In this document: one piece after another, positions 46,679-56,427 of the stretch
Layout of the letters: each line of letters begins with the position of its first letter
How positions within the stretch are numbered: position 1 is the first letter of the stretch
Source of the DNA: an uncultured Phocaeicola sp.
Lineage (GTDB): Bacteria > Bacteroidota > Bacteroidia > Bacteroidales > Bacteroidaceae
DNA length: 64,000 bases
Direction of reading: 5' to 3'
Assembly: GCA_944320885.1 (NCBI GenBank)
Contig: CALUJE010000003.1
Location: forward strand, 107,800 to 171,799
Made by a program: the position numbers and the translations under genes
Notes under the pieces: model-generated
The model's database searches: none
Told to the model about the DNA's origin: nothing
The model's input: only the letters and a program-made list of their open reading frames with translations

Positions 46679-46927
46679 TTATTTACTTATTATTTGACGA
46701 ATAGCTTTACATAACTGATCGGGACATGATGTCGTCCGATGTCCACACTGAATTCCTTCCAGTCTCTGTAATACATCGTCTACATTCATTCCTCTAATCA
46801 AGCTACATATGCCTTTCAAGTTGCCGTTACATCCTCCCCAAAAACTCACGTCTTTTATGATGTTATCTTCTATCTCCAACTCTATATGGCTGCTACACGT
46901 GCCCTGCGTTTTATAAAGTAATTTCAT
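46679..46927 (-). CDS. TSCPD domain-containing protein
   Basis: The 82-residue product has the name-giving motif in 'GHRTTSCPDQLCKAIRQ', with cysteines also in 'GTCSSHIELEI' and 'FWGGCNGNLKGICSLI'. The domain occurs alone or at the end of B12-dependent ribonucleotide reductases; the free-standing form (TIGR03905 type) has no known function to me. It lies nine bases after the YebC gene and is the last gene before a terminator. Confidence 0.87.
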   Translation of the reverse strand: MKLLYKTQGTCSSHIELEIEDNIIKDVSFWGGCNGNLKGICSLIRGMNVDDVLQRLEGIQCGHRTTSCPDQLCKAIRQIISK

Positions 46928-46935
46928 TGAGGTAA

Positions 46936-47670
46936 TTATTCTTCTTCAGCAGGTTTCATATTGGTATACACAGTCTGTACATCATCGAATTCTTCAAGAC
47001 GCTCTACCATTTTATCTATTGTTTCACGCTGTTCCGGAGTTACATCTTTCAAATCATTCGGGATATAAGTAAAGTCTCCACCGACATCTTCAAATCCGCA
47101 CTCTTCAAGATGTTTCTGAATTGCAGCATAGCTCTTCGGATCACCGTAAATGGTAATTGTACCTTCTTCAGGATCTTCATCATATTCATCCTCTACATTG
47201 TAATCAATCAAATCAAGGATAAGTTCTTCCATGTCAACACCCTCTTTTTTCTTGAAAGTGAAAACACATTTATGATCGAACAAAAAGGCCAAAGAACCGG
47301 TAGTTCCTAAGTTACCACCAAATTTATTGAATACAGAACGCACATCGGCAACTGTACGTGTCGTATTATCAGTTAAAGTATCTACGAAAACAGCTATTCC
47401 GTGAGGACCGTATCCTTCATATGTCATTCCTTTATAATCACTCTGATCCTTACCCATCGCATTCTTAATAGCACGCTCAATATTGTCTTTCGGCATATTC
47501 TCGCGCTTACAAGTTGCGATAACCGAACGTAAGGTCGGATTGTTTTCCGGTTCCGGACCACCTGCTTTTACAGCAATTGCAATTTGTTTACCCAGTCTTG
47601 TAAAGGTTTTGGCCATATGACCCCATCTTTTCAGCTTTGTAGCTTTTCTATATTCAAACGCTCTTCCCAT
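46936..47670 (-). CDS. YebC/PmpR family protein
   Basis: The 244-residue protein has the family N-terminus 'RKATKLKRWGHMAKTFTRLG' and segments 'PKDNIERAIKNAMGK', 'YEGYGPHGIAVFVDTLTDN' and 'GGNLGTTGSLAFLFD'. Members are DNA-binding regulators, and recent work links the family to translation of proline-rich stretches. It follows pheT by 30 bases. A ribosomal role would fit its location next to a tRNA synthetase, but that is inference. Confidence 0.93.
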   Translation of the reverse strand: MGRAFEYRKATKLKRWGHMAKTFTRLGKQIAIAVKAGGPEPENNPTLRSVIATCKRENMPKDNIERAIKNAMGKDQSDYKGMTYEGYGPHGIAVFVDTLTDNTTRTVADVRSVFNKFGGNLGTTGSLAFLFDHKCVFTFKKKEGVDMEELILDLIDYNVEDEYDEDPEEGTITIYGDPKSYAAIQKHLEECGFEDVGGDFTYIPNDLKDVTPEQRETIDKMVERLEEFDDVQTVYTNMKPAEEE

Positions 47671-47700
47671 TGGATTTATATTTTTATGTAAATTATTTAT

Positions 47701-50163
47701 TTATCTTAATTTCGCTCCCAACTTATTTTCAAGATTGGTTATCAGCTTATTCATGATTTTATCTATTTGCTTATCATTTAAAGTTGCATTTTCGTCCTGC
47801 AACAAGAAGCTGACAGCATAACTCTTCTTCCCTGGTTCCAGGTTCTTACCTTCATAAACGTCAAACAGTTCAACAGCTTTCAAAAGCTTTTTCTCTGTTT
47901 CGTATGCTATGCTTTCTATTTCGGCAAACTGAACGTTTTTATCCAATAACAACGCCAAATCACGTTTCACTGACGGGAATTTAGAGATTTCCGTATAACT
48001 AACCTTCACATTCTTCACTGCTTTCATCAGTTCTGTCCAATTGATTTCGGCATAATAGACTTCATTGTCCAAATCAAAAGCCTTTTGTATTTTCTTTGAA
48101 ACAATGCCAAATGTAGCCAGCAACTTACCACCACGTGTATGTATGCTAACAGCAGCAGAATAGATTTCATTCGCCAAATTGCCAAAAACAACAGAACCTA
48201 AATTCAGACCTAAACGTGAAAATATATTCAGTACATATGCCTTCAATTCATATACAGAACTGTTTTCTTCTGCATGTGCCCAGGAATTGGTTACACGCTT
48301 ACCTGTAACCCACAATCCTAAATGGTAATTCTCACTATATGCAGCAAGAGCCTTTTCAGGATTTTTCTTTTCTGCATTATAATAATAACAGTTTCCAAAC
48401 TCGAAGAACTTCAAATCTGCATTTTTTCGATTGGCATTATGCTGGATACTTTCCAAACCACCAAACAGCAATGTCTGACGCATGCAGTTAAGATCGTTGC
48501 TAAGTGGATTCATCAGCATTACAGAATTCTTCAACGGATAAGTTTCCAAATTCTCATAATAAGCAGATTTGGTCAAAGAGTTATTGAGAATTTCATTGAA
48601 TCCACAACCTACCAGCTGCTCTGATATCAGATTCTGCAATTTTTGAGAACGGTCTACTTCACCCTTAGTCGTCAGACTTGATTTCAGGGTTGTAGGAATC
48701 TCAACATTGTTATATCCGTATATACGGAGAATATCTTCAACCACATCACAAGGACGCTGCACATCCACTCTGTACGGTGGTACCTGTAAAGTAATACCAT
48801 CCTGAGTTTCTGATATTATTTTCATTTCCAGACTGGAAACAATACTTTTAATGGTTTCTACCGGAATTGTTTTACCAATCAAATCATGTACATACTGATA
48901 CTTCAAATCTACGGTAAAATCAGCTATTGGAGCTGGATAATTATCCTTAATTTCCATGGAGATTGTTCCTCCTGCCAACTCCTTAACCAACAACGCAGCC
49001 TGTTTCAAACAGTATATAACATTATTCGGATCAATACCACGCTCAAAACGGAAAGAAGAATCTGTACTCAAACCATGACGACGTGCTGTTTTACGAACAG
49101 TTGTCGGATTGAAATATGCACTCTCCAAAAATACGTTTTTGGTGGTTTCTGTTGTACCTGAATCAAGACCGCCAAATACACCGGCCATACACATCGGCTC
49201 TTCAACATTGCAAATCATCAGGTCACGTTCATCAAGCTTACGTTCTACTCCATCCAATGTGACAAAAGGAGTACCTTGAGGCATCGAACGAACCACAATC
49301 TTTCCGCCTTTGATTTTATCTGCATCAAAACAGTGAAGAGGCTGTCCGTATGCATGAAGTATATAATTTGTAATATCTACTATGTTGTTAATAGGACGAA
49401 GGCCAATAAGTCTCAATTTATTCTGAAGCCATTCTGGACTTTCCTTTACGGTTACATCTTTTATTGTAACACCGGCATAGCGCGGACACATAGCAGGATC
49501 AACTACCTCAATATCAATGTTCAGGTCGTGATTATCCACCGCAAACATTTCATCAGACGGACGTGTCAATGCTGTTTTCTTTCCTGCCTGAACAAGATAA
49601 GCATACAAATCACGTGCTACTCCATAATGAGAACATGCATCTGCACGGTTAGGAGTTATATCGACTTCTATTACGTAATCGCTTTTTATATTGAAATAAT
49701 CTTTTGCAGGAGTTCCAGGAACAGCATCTTCAGGAAGCACAATTATACCTTCGTGGCTTGTACCGATTCCTATTTCATCTTCAGCACAGATCATACCCAA
49801 AGACTCTATTCCACGCAATTTAGACTTCTTGATGGTGAAACATTCATCTCCATCATACAGTTTTGTACCAATTGTTGCAACTACAACTTTCTGTCCGGCA
49901 GCTACATTTGCTGCACCACACACTATCTGCACAGGATCACCACTACCCAAATTTACAGTAGTTACATGCATATGATCAGAGTTAGGATGAGGTTCGCAAG
50001 TCAATACCTCTCCTATAACAATTCCTTCCAGACCACCTTTAATAGATTGTACTTCTTCTACTGATCCTACTTCCAGACCTATTGAAGTCAATGCTTCGGC
50101 CACTTCATTCGGATTCAAATCGAAGCTAACATACTCTTTAAGCCAATTATAAGAGATATTCAT
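47701..50163 (-). CDS. pheT: Phenylalanine--tRNA ligase beta subunit
   Basis: The 820-residue subunit contains the N-terminal tRNA-binding domain ('IVIGEVLTCEPHPNSDHMHV'), B3/B4 editing ('FNIKSDYVIEVDITPNRADA' onward), B5 and the catalytic-like core, and the C-terminal anticodon-binding FDX domain ('TEISKFPSVKRDLALLLDKN'). It pairs with PheS, which is not in the window. A TAAATTTG box lies 35 bases upstream. I looked for a Phe-rich leader and did not find one. Confidence 0.97.
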   Translation of the reverse strand: MNISYNWLKEYVSFDLNPNEVAEALTSIGLEVGSVEEVQSIKGGLEGIVIGEVLTCEPHPNSDHMHVTTVNLGSGDPVQIVCGAANVAAGQKVVVATIGTKLYDGDECFTIKKSKLRGIESLGMICAEDEIGIGTSHEGIIVLPEDAVPGTPAKDYFNIKSDYVIEVDITPNRADACSHYGVARDLYAYLVQAGKKTALTRPSDEMFAVDNHDLNIDIEVVDPAMCPRYAGVTIKDVTVKESPEWLQNKLRLIGLRPINNIVDITNYILHAYGQPLHCFDADKIKGGKIVVRSMPQGTPFVTLDGVERKLDERDLMICNVEEPMCMAGVFGGLDSGTTETTKNVFLESAYFNPTTVRKTARRHGLSTDSSFRFERGIDPNNVIYCLKQAALLVKELAGGTISMEIKDNYPAPIADFTVDLKYQYVHDLIGKTIPVETIKSIVSSLEMKIISETQDGITLQVPPYRVDVQRPCDVVEDILRIYGYNNVEIPTTLKSSLTTKGEVDRSQKLQNLISEQLVGCGFNEILNNSLTKSAYYENLETYPLKNSVMLMNPLSNDLNCMRQTLLFGGLESIQHNANRKNADLKFFEFGNCYYYNAEKKNPEKALAAYSENYHLGLWVTGKRVTNSWAHAEENSSVYELKAYVLNIFSRLGLNLGSVVFGNLANEIYSAAVSIHTRGGKLLATFGIVSKKIQKAFDLDNEVYYAEINWTELMKAVKNVKVSYTEISKFPSVKRDLALLLDKNVQFAEIESIAYETEKKLLKAVELFDVYEGKNLEPGKKSYAVSFLLQDENATLNDKQIDKIMNKLITNLENKLGAKLR

Positions 50164-50197
50164 ATCTAATTTATTTATATATTCATCAAAAGATTTG

Positions 50198-50205
50198 CAA
50201 ATTTA
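50198..50205 (-). promoter_or_regulatory. Candidate -7 box for pheT-yebC
   Basis: TAAATTTG followed by C on the minus strand, 35 bases before the pheT start. No -33 match. The region 50206-50355 holds nothing else I can name. Confidence 0.4.
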
Positions 50206-50355
50206 CTAAGATTTCGGTAATGAAGAAGCATAAGGATGGAAAAATAATCAATGCATGTATCTTCGAAAATATCTCTACAAAGAGCTCGCCAATTCTTTAT
50301 GACAGCACATCTTCATCCATTCACATGCTCATGTATAATCAAATGTCAACTATAC

Positions 50356-51900
50356 TCAGAAAGGAACTCCCGAAGGTGGGGGAACATCAAAAGGATTATC
50401 CTGAAGAGCATTTGTCGGAAGCGGAGGAGGCAATCCCGGATCATTCAATCCAGAACCACGAAGCACTTCACCTTCCACAGGAACAATCATATCATCATCC
50501 GGATTCTGAAAACGTGCATACTCAGACTTGAAGCGCAATAATACATCTCCTACTGCACCATTACGATGCTTGGCTATAATAATTTCAGCCATACCATGAA
50601 GGTCGTTTCCTTTATCATCCTGATATATTTTATAATATTCCGGACGATGTATAAAACATACCATGTCAGCATCCTGTTCGATGGCACCTGATTCACGGAG
50701 GTCACTCAATTGAGGACGTTTCCCTTCAATACCTTCACGACTTTCTACACCACGGTTCAACTGACTCAAGGCAATAATCGGAATATTTAACTCTTTAGCC
50801 AATCCCTTCAACGAACGGGATATTGTACTTACCTCTTCCTGACGGCTTCCGAATGACATTCCACTGGCATTCATCAATTGAAGATAATCGATGATAATAA
50901 GTTTCACACCATGCTCACGAACCAGACGACGCGCCTTTGTACGCAACTCAAAAACGGAGAGTGAAGGAGTATCGTCAACATACAACGGGGCATCATACAG
51001 CTCTTTTATCTTATAATCAAGCTGTCCCCATTCATAAGGAGCCAACTGTCCGCTTCGTATTTTCTCACCAGGAATCTCACAAACGTTCACTATCATACGG
51101 TTCACAAGCTGAACATTGCTCATTTCCAACGAGAATAAGGCAACAGGTTGCTTCTGATTGACCGCTATATTTTTTGCCATTGACAAGACAAATGCAGTTT
51201 TACCCATAGCAGGACGAGCAGCAATAATCACAAGGTCTGAATTTTGCCATCCGGATGTCATCTTATCCAATTGATGAAAACCACTGGGAAGTCCACTCAA
51301 ACCATCTGTTCGTGCAGCCGCCTTTTGCAGCATTTCATATGCTTCTTTTATGACTGGATTAATTTGTGTATAATCCTTTTTCATATTCTGCTGGGAAATT
51401 TCAAAAAGCTTTCCTTCTGCCTCCTGCATCAAATCATCTACATCCTGCGTTGCATCAAAAGCTTTAGTTTGTATAACACTGGTAAATGTTATAAGCTCTC
51501 GGGCCAGGAACTTTTGGGCAATAATACGTGCATGATATTCAATATGTGCAGATGAAGCAACTTTTCCACTCAATTGTGCTATGTAAAAAGCTCCTCCTAC
51601 CTCATCCAGTTCACCGGTTTTTCGCAACTGTTCTGTTACCGTCAGAATATCAACAGGTTGCTGTTGGATAGATAACGTACTGACAGCCTTATATATTAAT
51701 TGATGCCGGCGATCATAAAATGATTCCGGACGCAATATCTCACTGACCAGCGAATAAGCATCCCGTTCAATCATCAAAGCACCGAGTACAGCCTCTTCCA
51801 ATTCTGGTGCCTGAGGTTGCAAATGTCCATATTCATTTTTTTCCGGAGTAACTACTTTGGATTGTCTTGTACGTGATGTAGCTCTTTTTGTTTCTGCCAT
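50356..51900 (-). CDS. dnaB: Replicative DNA helicase DnaB
   Basis: The ATG at 51900 gives 514 residues (a second ATG lies two codons upstream). It has the N-terminal collar ('LQPQAPELEEAVLGALMIER'), the RecA-like core with Walker A 'IAARPAMGKTAFVLSMA', 'VALFSLEMSN', Walker B 'LIIIDYLQLM' and the arginine-finger region 'LSDLRESGAIEQDADMVCFI'. The C-terminal tail is proline-rich ('LPPPLPTNALQDNPFDVPPP'). It unwinds DNA at the replication fork. No intein or insertion is seen. Confidence 0.97.
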   Translation of the reverse strand: MAETKRATSRTRQSKVVTPEKNEYGHLQPQAPELEEAVLGALMIERDAYSLVSEILRPESFYDRRHQLIYKAVSTLSIQQQPVDILTVTEQLRKTGELDEVGGAFYIAQLSGKVASSAHIEYHARIIAQKFLARELITFTSVIQTKAFDATQDVDDLMQEAEGKLFEISQQNMKKDYTQINPVIKEAYEMLQKAAARTDGLSGLPSGFHQLDKMTSGWQNSDLVIIAARPAMGKTAFVLSMAKNIAVNQKQPVALFSLEMSNVQLVNRMIVNVCEIPGEKIRSGQLAPYEWGQLDYKIKELYDAPLYVDDTPSLSVFELRTKARRLVREHGVKLIIIDYLQLMNASGMSFGSRQEEVSTISRSLKGLAKELNIPIIALSQLNRGVESREGIEGKRPQLSDLRESGAIEQDADMVCFIHRPEYYKIYQDDKGNDLHGMAEIIIAKHRNGAVGDVLLRFKSEYARFQNPDDDMIVPVEGEVLRGSGLNDPGLPPPLPTNALQDNPFDVPPPSGVPF

Positions 51901-51920
51901 AATCATTTTTTGTTTGGCTG

Positions 51921-51928
51921 CAAAGATA
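51921..51928 (-). promoter_or_regulatory. Candidate -7 box for dnaB
   Basis: TATCTTTG followed by C on the minus strand, 20 bases before the start codon. Confidence 0.45.
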
Positions 51929-52084
51929 GTATTTTATTCAATATGTTTTTCTGCTTCCATTTTTCAAATAAAACTAAATAATATATTCGCATATTTAAGA
52001 TCTTTATAATCAATAAGCAGAAATCTTTTATTTGAATACTGATAAAAAAGCAGGTAAGCTTGCTTTTCACACTATACTTTTTCA

Positions 52085-52092
52085 TATATTTG
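52085..52092 (+). promoter_or_regulatory. Candidate -7 box for ispE
   Basis: TATATTTG followed by C, 32 bases before the start codon, with TTGC 21 bases upstream as a weak -33 element. Confidence 0.5.
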
Positions 52093-52124
52093 CCACCAAC
52101 AAATTTTAATTAAATACCATTATT

Positions 52125-52949
52125 ATGATAACTTTTCCTAATGCAAAAATAAATCTGGGACTAAATATTATAGAAAAATGTCCGGACGGATACCATAACC
52201 TGGAAACAATATTCTATCCTATTCATTTGGAAGATGCTCTGGAAGTAGTCCCTCTCAAAGATTCACAACAAGAATACGATTTGAAAATCAGCGGTACACC
52301 TATTGAAGGTGATGCAGAAAACAATCTGGTAATAAAAGCATACCGCTTGCTTAAACAGGATTTTACCCTTCCTCCCATACATATATATATGTATAAACAT
52401 ATCCCTATGGGCGCCGGATTAGGTGGAGGGTCTTCAGATGCCGCATTTATGATAAAACTACTCAATGAGAAATTCTCATTAGGTATGAATAATGCTCAAA
52501 TGGAAAACTATGCGGCCCGTTTAGGAGCCGATTGTGCTTTCTTTATTCAAGACCGTCCCGTATTTGCAACTGGAATAGGCAATATAATGACTCCCATTGA
52601 TCTGTCACTAAAAGGAATGTATGTCGTATTGGTGAAACCTGATATTTCCGTATCAACAAAAGAGGCTTATTCTAAAGTTTCTCCCCAAAGACCATCTCAA
52701 TCCCTCCCGGAATTGATCAAGCATCCTATTGAAGAATGGAAAGATTTAATTGTCAATGACTTTGAAAAGAGTGTTTTCCTTGCTCATCCGGAAATCGCAG
52801 CCATAAAAGACAAATTATATGACATGGGAGCTGTATACGCATCAATGTCTGGTTCCGGTTCGACAGTATATGGAATATTTAAAGAATCAGTCCCATACGT
52901 TGATGAACATTTTGGAGAATGTTTTTGCCGCATACGTGAATTAGAATAA
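52125..52949 (+). CDS. ispE: 4-(cytidine 5'-diphospho)-2-C-methyl-D-erythritol kinase
   Basis: The 274-residue GHMP kinase performs the fourth step of the non-mevalonate isoprenoid pathway. It begins '[20 protein letters not shown]' and has the ATP-binding motif '[18 protein letters not shown]' and the C-terminal '[16 protein letters not shown]'. Length is typical. It is monocistronic, with its own promoter box and a hairpin terminator shared with convergent galE. Confidence 0.96.
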   Translation: MITFPNAKINLGLNIIEKCPDGYHNLETIFYPIHLEDALEVVPLKDSQQEYDLKISGTPIEGDAENNLVIKAYRLLKQDFTLPPIHIYMYKHIPMGAGLGGGSSDAAFMIKLLNEKFSLGMNNAQMENYAARLGADCAFFIQDRPVFATGIGNIMTPIDLSLKGMYVVLVKPDISVSTKEAYSKVSPQRPSQSLPELIKHPIEEWKDLIVNDFEKSVFLAHPEIAAIKDKLYDMGAVYASMSGSGSTVYGIFKESVPYVDEHFGECFCRIRELE

Positions 52950-52987
52950 AAAAAGCACGTGTCCTTTTTGAAAAAGGACACGTGCTT
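52946..52987 (-). terminator. 17-bp hairpin with one-base loop, terminator for galE
   Basis: Arms 52953-52969 and 52971-52987 are a perfect 17-bp inverted repeat around a single G. On the minus strand a T-run (52946-52954) follows, so it should terminate galE. It belongs to the same hairpin family as 3044-3076. Confidence 0.82.
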
Positions 52988-52994
52988 GTAATAG

Positions 52995-53038
52995 AAAGGA
53001 CGCGTGCTTTCCGACAAAACCACACGTCCTTTTTTTTC
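52995..53038 (+). terminator. Second hairpin, terminator for ispE
   Basis: AAAGGACGCGTG (52995-53006) pairs with CACACGTCCTTT (53021-53032) with one mismatch and is followed by T on the plus strand. The core shares AAAGGACGC-TGCTTT with the element at 3044-3076. Confidence 0.78.
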
Positions 53039-53040
53039 AT

Positions 53041-54075
53041 TTATTGAATACCATTCTCACGGAGCTTTAACTGCCAGTTCCATGCAGAACGAAGAGTATC
53101 TTCGATGCTTGTTTCAGCTTTCCATCCAAGAACTTTATTTGCTTTTTCCGGATTAGCCCATACTTGCTCTATATCGCCGGCACGACGTGGAGCAATCTGA
53201 TAATTCAATTTGACGCCAGTTGCCGTTTCAAATGCATGAATCAGTTCAAGTACTGATAATCCTTTTCCTGTTCCAATGTTAAACACTTCTACCTTTTCAT
53301 TCTGTTTGTCTTCAAGCATACGTGCTATGGCATATACATGTGCTTTAGCCAAATCAACCACATTGATATAATCACGAATACATGAGCCGTCCGGCGTATT
53401 GTAGTCATCTCCAAAAACACTTAACTTTTCACGAATACCAATCGCCGTTTGTGTAAGGAACGGTATCAGATTCATGGGGACTCCATTTGGCAATTCACCA
53501 ATTAAGGCACTTGGATGTGCACCTATTGGATTAAAATAGCGCAACAATATAGAACGAATGGGAGAACCCGACTTCACTGTATCCTGAATTATCTCTTCAT
53601 TAATCTGCTTGGTATTTCCATAAGGAGACTCTGCCTTCTTAATCGGTGCTTCTTCTGTTACCGGCAATACATCCGGTTGTCCATATACTGTACAAGAAGA
53701 AGAGAATACAATACCCTTTACATTATATTTAGGCATCAATTCCAATAAATTGATTAAGGAAACTATGTTATTGCGATAATACAGCAAAGGTTTCTGAACA
53801 GACTCTCCTACAGCTTTGCTTGCAGCAAAATGTATGATTGCGCTGATACCTTCATGCTTGCAAAAAACATTTTCCAAAGATACGAAATCAAGACAGTCAA
53901 CTTGTTCAAAGGCAGGACGAATACTTGTAATCTTTTGAATATTATCCACTACATCCGCACGTGAATTTGAAAGATTGTCTACAATCACAACTTCATAACC
54001 ATTATTCTGAAGTTCTACAACTGTATGTGAACCTATATATCCGGTTCCTCCGGTTACCAAAATCTTACCTTTCAT
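53041..54075 (-). CDS. galE: UDP-glucose 4-epimerase
   Basis: The 344-residue NAD-dependent epimerase converts UDP-galactose and UDP-glucose. The Rossmann motif is 'ILVTGGTGYIGSHTVVEL', the catalytic pair is Ser/Thr in 'FSSSCTVYGQP' and the Y-x3-K in 'SPYGNTKQI', and 'LRYFNPIGAHPS' and 'GDGSCIRDYINV'-like segments ('YNTPDGSCIRDYINVVDLA') follow. It completes the galactose route with galK, though it is 30 kb away and equally serves polysaccharide synthesis. The nucleotidyltransferase gene lies 30 bases upstream on the same strand. Confidence 0.95.
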   Translation of the reverse strand: MKGKILVTGGTGYIGSHTVVELQNNGYEVVIVDNLSNSRADVVDNIQKITSIRPAFEQVDCLDFVSLENVFCKHEGISAIIHFAASKAVGESVQKPLLYYRNNIVSLINLLELMPKYNVKGIVFSSSCTVYGQPDVLPVTEEAPIKKAESPYGNTKQINEEIIQDTVKSGSPIRSILLRYFNPIGAHPSALIGELPNGVPMNLIPFLTQTAIGIREKLSVFGDDYNTPDGSCIRDYINVVDLAKAHVYAIARMLEDKQNEKVEVFNIGTGKGLSVLELIHAFETATGVKLNYQIAPRRAGDIEQVWANPEKANKVLGWKAETSIEDTLRSAWNWQLKLRENGIQ

Positions 54076-54105
54076 ATAATATCATTTTCTATTAAATGTT
54101 TTCAT

Positions 54106-55002
54106 CTAAAAAAGTTTAGAAGGATAAATACCTTTTCTTATCAGTTCATTGATTCGAAGCAGAGCTTGTATCTTGTCATCCGGTGAAACTAAAGCCATCC
54201 ATCGTGCTTCCGTTGGGATATTTTTTATTTTTACACCATGCGCTATAATTTCATTTATAAAGTCCGGCAAGATATAGGCTTTCTTTATATCCTTCCCATA
54301 CAAAGAAATAAAATGCTCAAAGCCTTGTGTCAACCAATCAAAAAGTTGAGGTGAAAATCCCCACATATTCATAGAGACCCATGCCTGTTCATCAAGGCTA
54401 ACCCATGTATTTCCCGCATCTTTATACATCGGGTGCCCGCCTACCAGCTCTACTCCTGCCAATTCAGTTACCGACAACAGATTATTCTTATCATCTACCG
54501 AGCATAATCCTCTATTGGCACATCCAGATTCAGGCATGACTGCTCCCAATTTATAACCAACCATGAATGCATCATATGCTGCTCCTGAAAGTTCCTTTAA
54601 ATACTTGTATAATAATTCAAAGCTTTCCCTTTGATAGAAATTGACAGCATTTATTACGCCAAACGGATTATCTATCAATGATTTGCATTTCAACACAGCA
54701 TGTGCCGATCCCCATAATAGCAAACGCTTGGTATTTCTTTGAACTTCTGGAACATCTGATACATCTTGATACACATAGTCTATCTGTATCGTGTTTTCAT
54801 ATTTGGCAGAAACTCTGGCTCTGAATTCTTTTTCAAATGATGGATTTATAACAAAGACTATTCGGGTAAAGCCTGCTTTTATCGCATCATAAACCGAATA
54901 ATCCAAGATAGTTTCACCATGAGGTCCGATAGGCTCAAGATATTTTAACCCTCCATAACGGTTTCCCATGGTTGCAGCCAAAATTACAAGTGTAATTGTC
55001 AT
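54106..55002 (-). CDS. Nucleotidyltransferase family protein (sugar-nucleotide type)
   Basis: I chose the ATG at 55002 (298 residues); a preceding codon is TTG. The N-terminus 'ITLVILAATMGNRYGGLKYL' is the pyrophosphorylase loop (usual form AAGMGSRYGGLK; here Gly is replaced by Thr after AA), followed by 'PIGPHGETILDYSVYDAIKAG'. A full nucleotidyltransferase domain follows, with no acyltransferase repeats at the end. It would activate a sugar or alcohol phosphate with NTP; the substrate is unknown. It precedes galE in a probable operon. Confidence 0.85.
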   Translation of the reverse strand: MTITLVILAATMGNRYGGLKYLEPIGPHGETILDYSVYDAIKAGFTRIVFVINPSFEKEFRARVSAKYENTIQIDYVYQDVSDVPEVQRNTKRLLLWGSAHAVLKCKSLIDNPFGVINAVNFYQRESFELLYKYLKELSGAAYDAFMVGYKLGAVMPESGCANRGLCSVDDKNNLLSVTELAGVELVGGHPMYKDAGNTWVSLDEQAWVSMNMWGFSPQLFDWLTQGFEHFISLYGKDIKKAYILPDFINEIIAHGVKIKNIPTEARWMALVSPDDKIQALLRINELIRKGIYPSKLF

Positions 55003-55127
55003 CAATTCTCTATTTATTTACTTACAAAGGTAAAAAATCATCCGTGAAAGTAATCTGAAAAAAGAATATATTTTACTAAGAAAAAAATTTTAACAGGAAG
55101 TATATCATATCAGTCTGTCTGTCAGAG

Positions 55128-55182
55128 CACAAAAAACAAAAAGGTCTCAAAAGTGTTTCAATCTTTACACTTTTGAGACCTT
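55128..55182 (-). terminator. Strong terminator of the rnf operon
   Basis: AAGGTCTCAAAAGTGT (55141-55156) and ACACTTTTGAGACCTT (55167-55182) form a perfect 16-bp stem; on the minus strand TTTTTGTTTTTTG follows. Confidence 0.92.
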
Positions 55183-55202
55183 ATATAGGGTTAAATCTAT
55201 GA

Positions 55203-55805
55203 TTAATTCAAACCAAACAATGTAGCCAGACCTTTATCTACTCCAGAGAATCCCATAAATGCCATAGCCAATAATCCGGCTGTAACCAATGCTATTGACA
55301 TTCCACGCATTCCTTTTGGTATATTAACAAGACTCAGCTGCTCACGGATACCAGCAAAAACAATCAAAGCCAAAGCAAAACCTAAAGCTGTTGAGAATGC
55401 GTAAACAACTCCAGTAAGCAAATCATATTCTTTTTGGATTACCAATATGGCAACACCTAAAATACAACAGTTGGTAGTAATCAAAGGAAGGAATACACCC
55501 AATGCCTGATAAAGAGCGGGTGAAACTTTCTTCAAAATAATCTCCACCATCTGAACCAATGCTGCAATCACGAGGATAAAAGCAATAGTTTGCAAATAGG
55601 CTATTCCAAACTGGTCAAGCACATATTTTTGAATCAGATAAGTCACAATAGTAGCAATGGTCAACACAAAAGCCACAGCTGCTCCCATACCACATGCCGT
55701 TTCAACTTTCTTGGAAACTCCAAGGAAAGGACAAATACCCAAGAATTGTGACAACACAACGTTGTTCACAAAGATGGCTGTTATAAATATCAATATATAT
55801 TCCAT
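55203..55805 (-). CDS. rnfA: Electron transport complex subunit RnfA
   Basis: The 200-residue membrane protein has six hydrophobic segments and the cysteines in 'SQFLGICPFLGVSKKV' and 'TTNCCILGVA' that, with RnfE, hold an intramembrane iron-sulfur centre (known for the family). It is the last gene of the rnfBCDGEA operon, 23 bases after rnfE. Rnf couples ferredoxin oxidation and NAD reduction to ion pumping. Confidence 0.96.
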   Translation of the reverse strand: MEYILIFITAIFVNNVVLSQFLGICPFLGVSKKVETACGMGAAVAFVLTIATIVTYLIQKYVLDQFGIAYLQTIAFILVIAALVQMVEIILKKVSPALYQALGVFLPLITTNCCILGVAILVIQKEYDLLTGVVYAFSTALGFALALIVFAGIREQLSLVNIPKGMRGMSIALVTAGLLAMAFMGFSGVDKGLATLFGLN

Positions 55806-55828
55806 AGTAGAGTTTTTAGAGAGTTTAC

Positions 55829-56413
55829 TTATGCTTTCTTCAGTTTATTTACAATCGCTATCAAATATCCCAATGCAATAAATGCTCCCGGTGCAAGAAC
55901 GAAAACAAGCATTCCGTAATCTTCGGGCATTATTGCTATATTAAAGATCTTACCTGTACCCAAAAATTCACGTACAGCTCCCAATATGGTTAATGCAATG
56001 GTAAAACCTAATCCCATTCCCAATCCATCAAAGAATGAAGGTACAGGACCATTTTTTGCAGCAAAAGCCTCTGCACGTCCTAACAATATACAGTTTACTA
56101 CAATCAGAGGGATAAATAATCCCAGCGTTGCATACAAAGCCGGTACATATGCCTGCATTATCATTTGCAACAAAGTTACAAACGAAGCAATCACTACTAT
56201 AAATGAAGGAATACGCACCATATCAGGAATAAGATTCTTTATCAGCGATATTACTACATTTGAACAAATAAGCACAAACATAGTTGCCAATCCCATGCCC
56301 ATACCATTGATTGCCGATGAGGTAGTACCCAATGTAGGACACATACCCAACAGAAGAACAAATGTTGGATTCTCCTTGACAATACCGTTCATCAAAACTT
56401 TAAAATTATTCAT
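55829..56413 (-). CDS. rnfE: Electron transport complex subunit RnfE
   Basis: The 194-residue homologue of RnfA has about six membrane segments and the matching cysteine sites '[16 protein letters not shown]' and '[14 protein letters not shown]'. It lies inverted relative to RnfA in the complex (established for the family). It starts 14 bases after the rnfG stop. Confidence 0.95.
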   Translation of the reverse strand: MNNFKVLMNGIVKENPTFVLLLGMCPTLGTTSSAINGMGMGLATMFVLICSNVVISLIKNLIPDMVRIPSFIVVIASFVTLLQMIMQAYVPALYATLGLFIPLIVVNCILLGRAEAFAAKNGPVPSFFDGLGMGLGFTIALTILGAVREFLGTGKIFNIAIMPEDYGMLVFVLAPGAFIALGYLIAIVNKLKKA

Positions 56414-56427
56414 AACAGGCTCCTTTC

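Noticed and set aside
49276..50064. Long plus-strand ORF (262 codons) antisense to pheT
   Set aside because: It lies wholly inside the well-supported pheT gene, has Cys/Ile/Tyr-rich low-quality composition and no domain; a frame shadow.
50164..50355. Possible Phe leader peptide or T-box for pheT
   Set aside because: No Phe-rich short ORF and no T-box-like sequence; only a promoter -7 box is seen.
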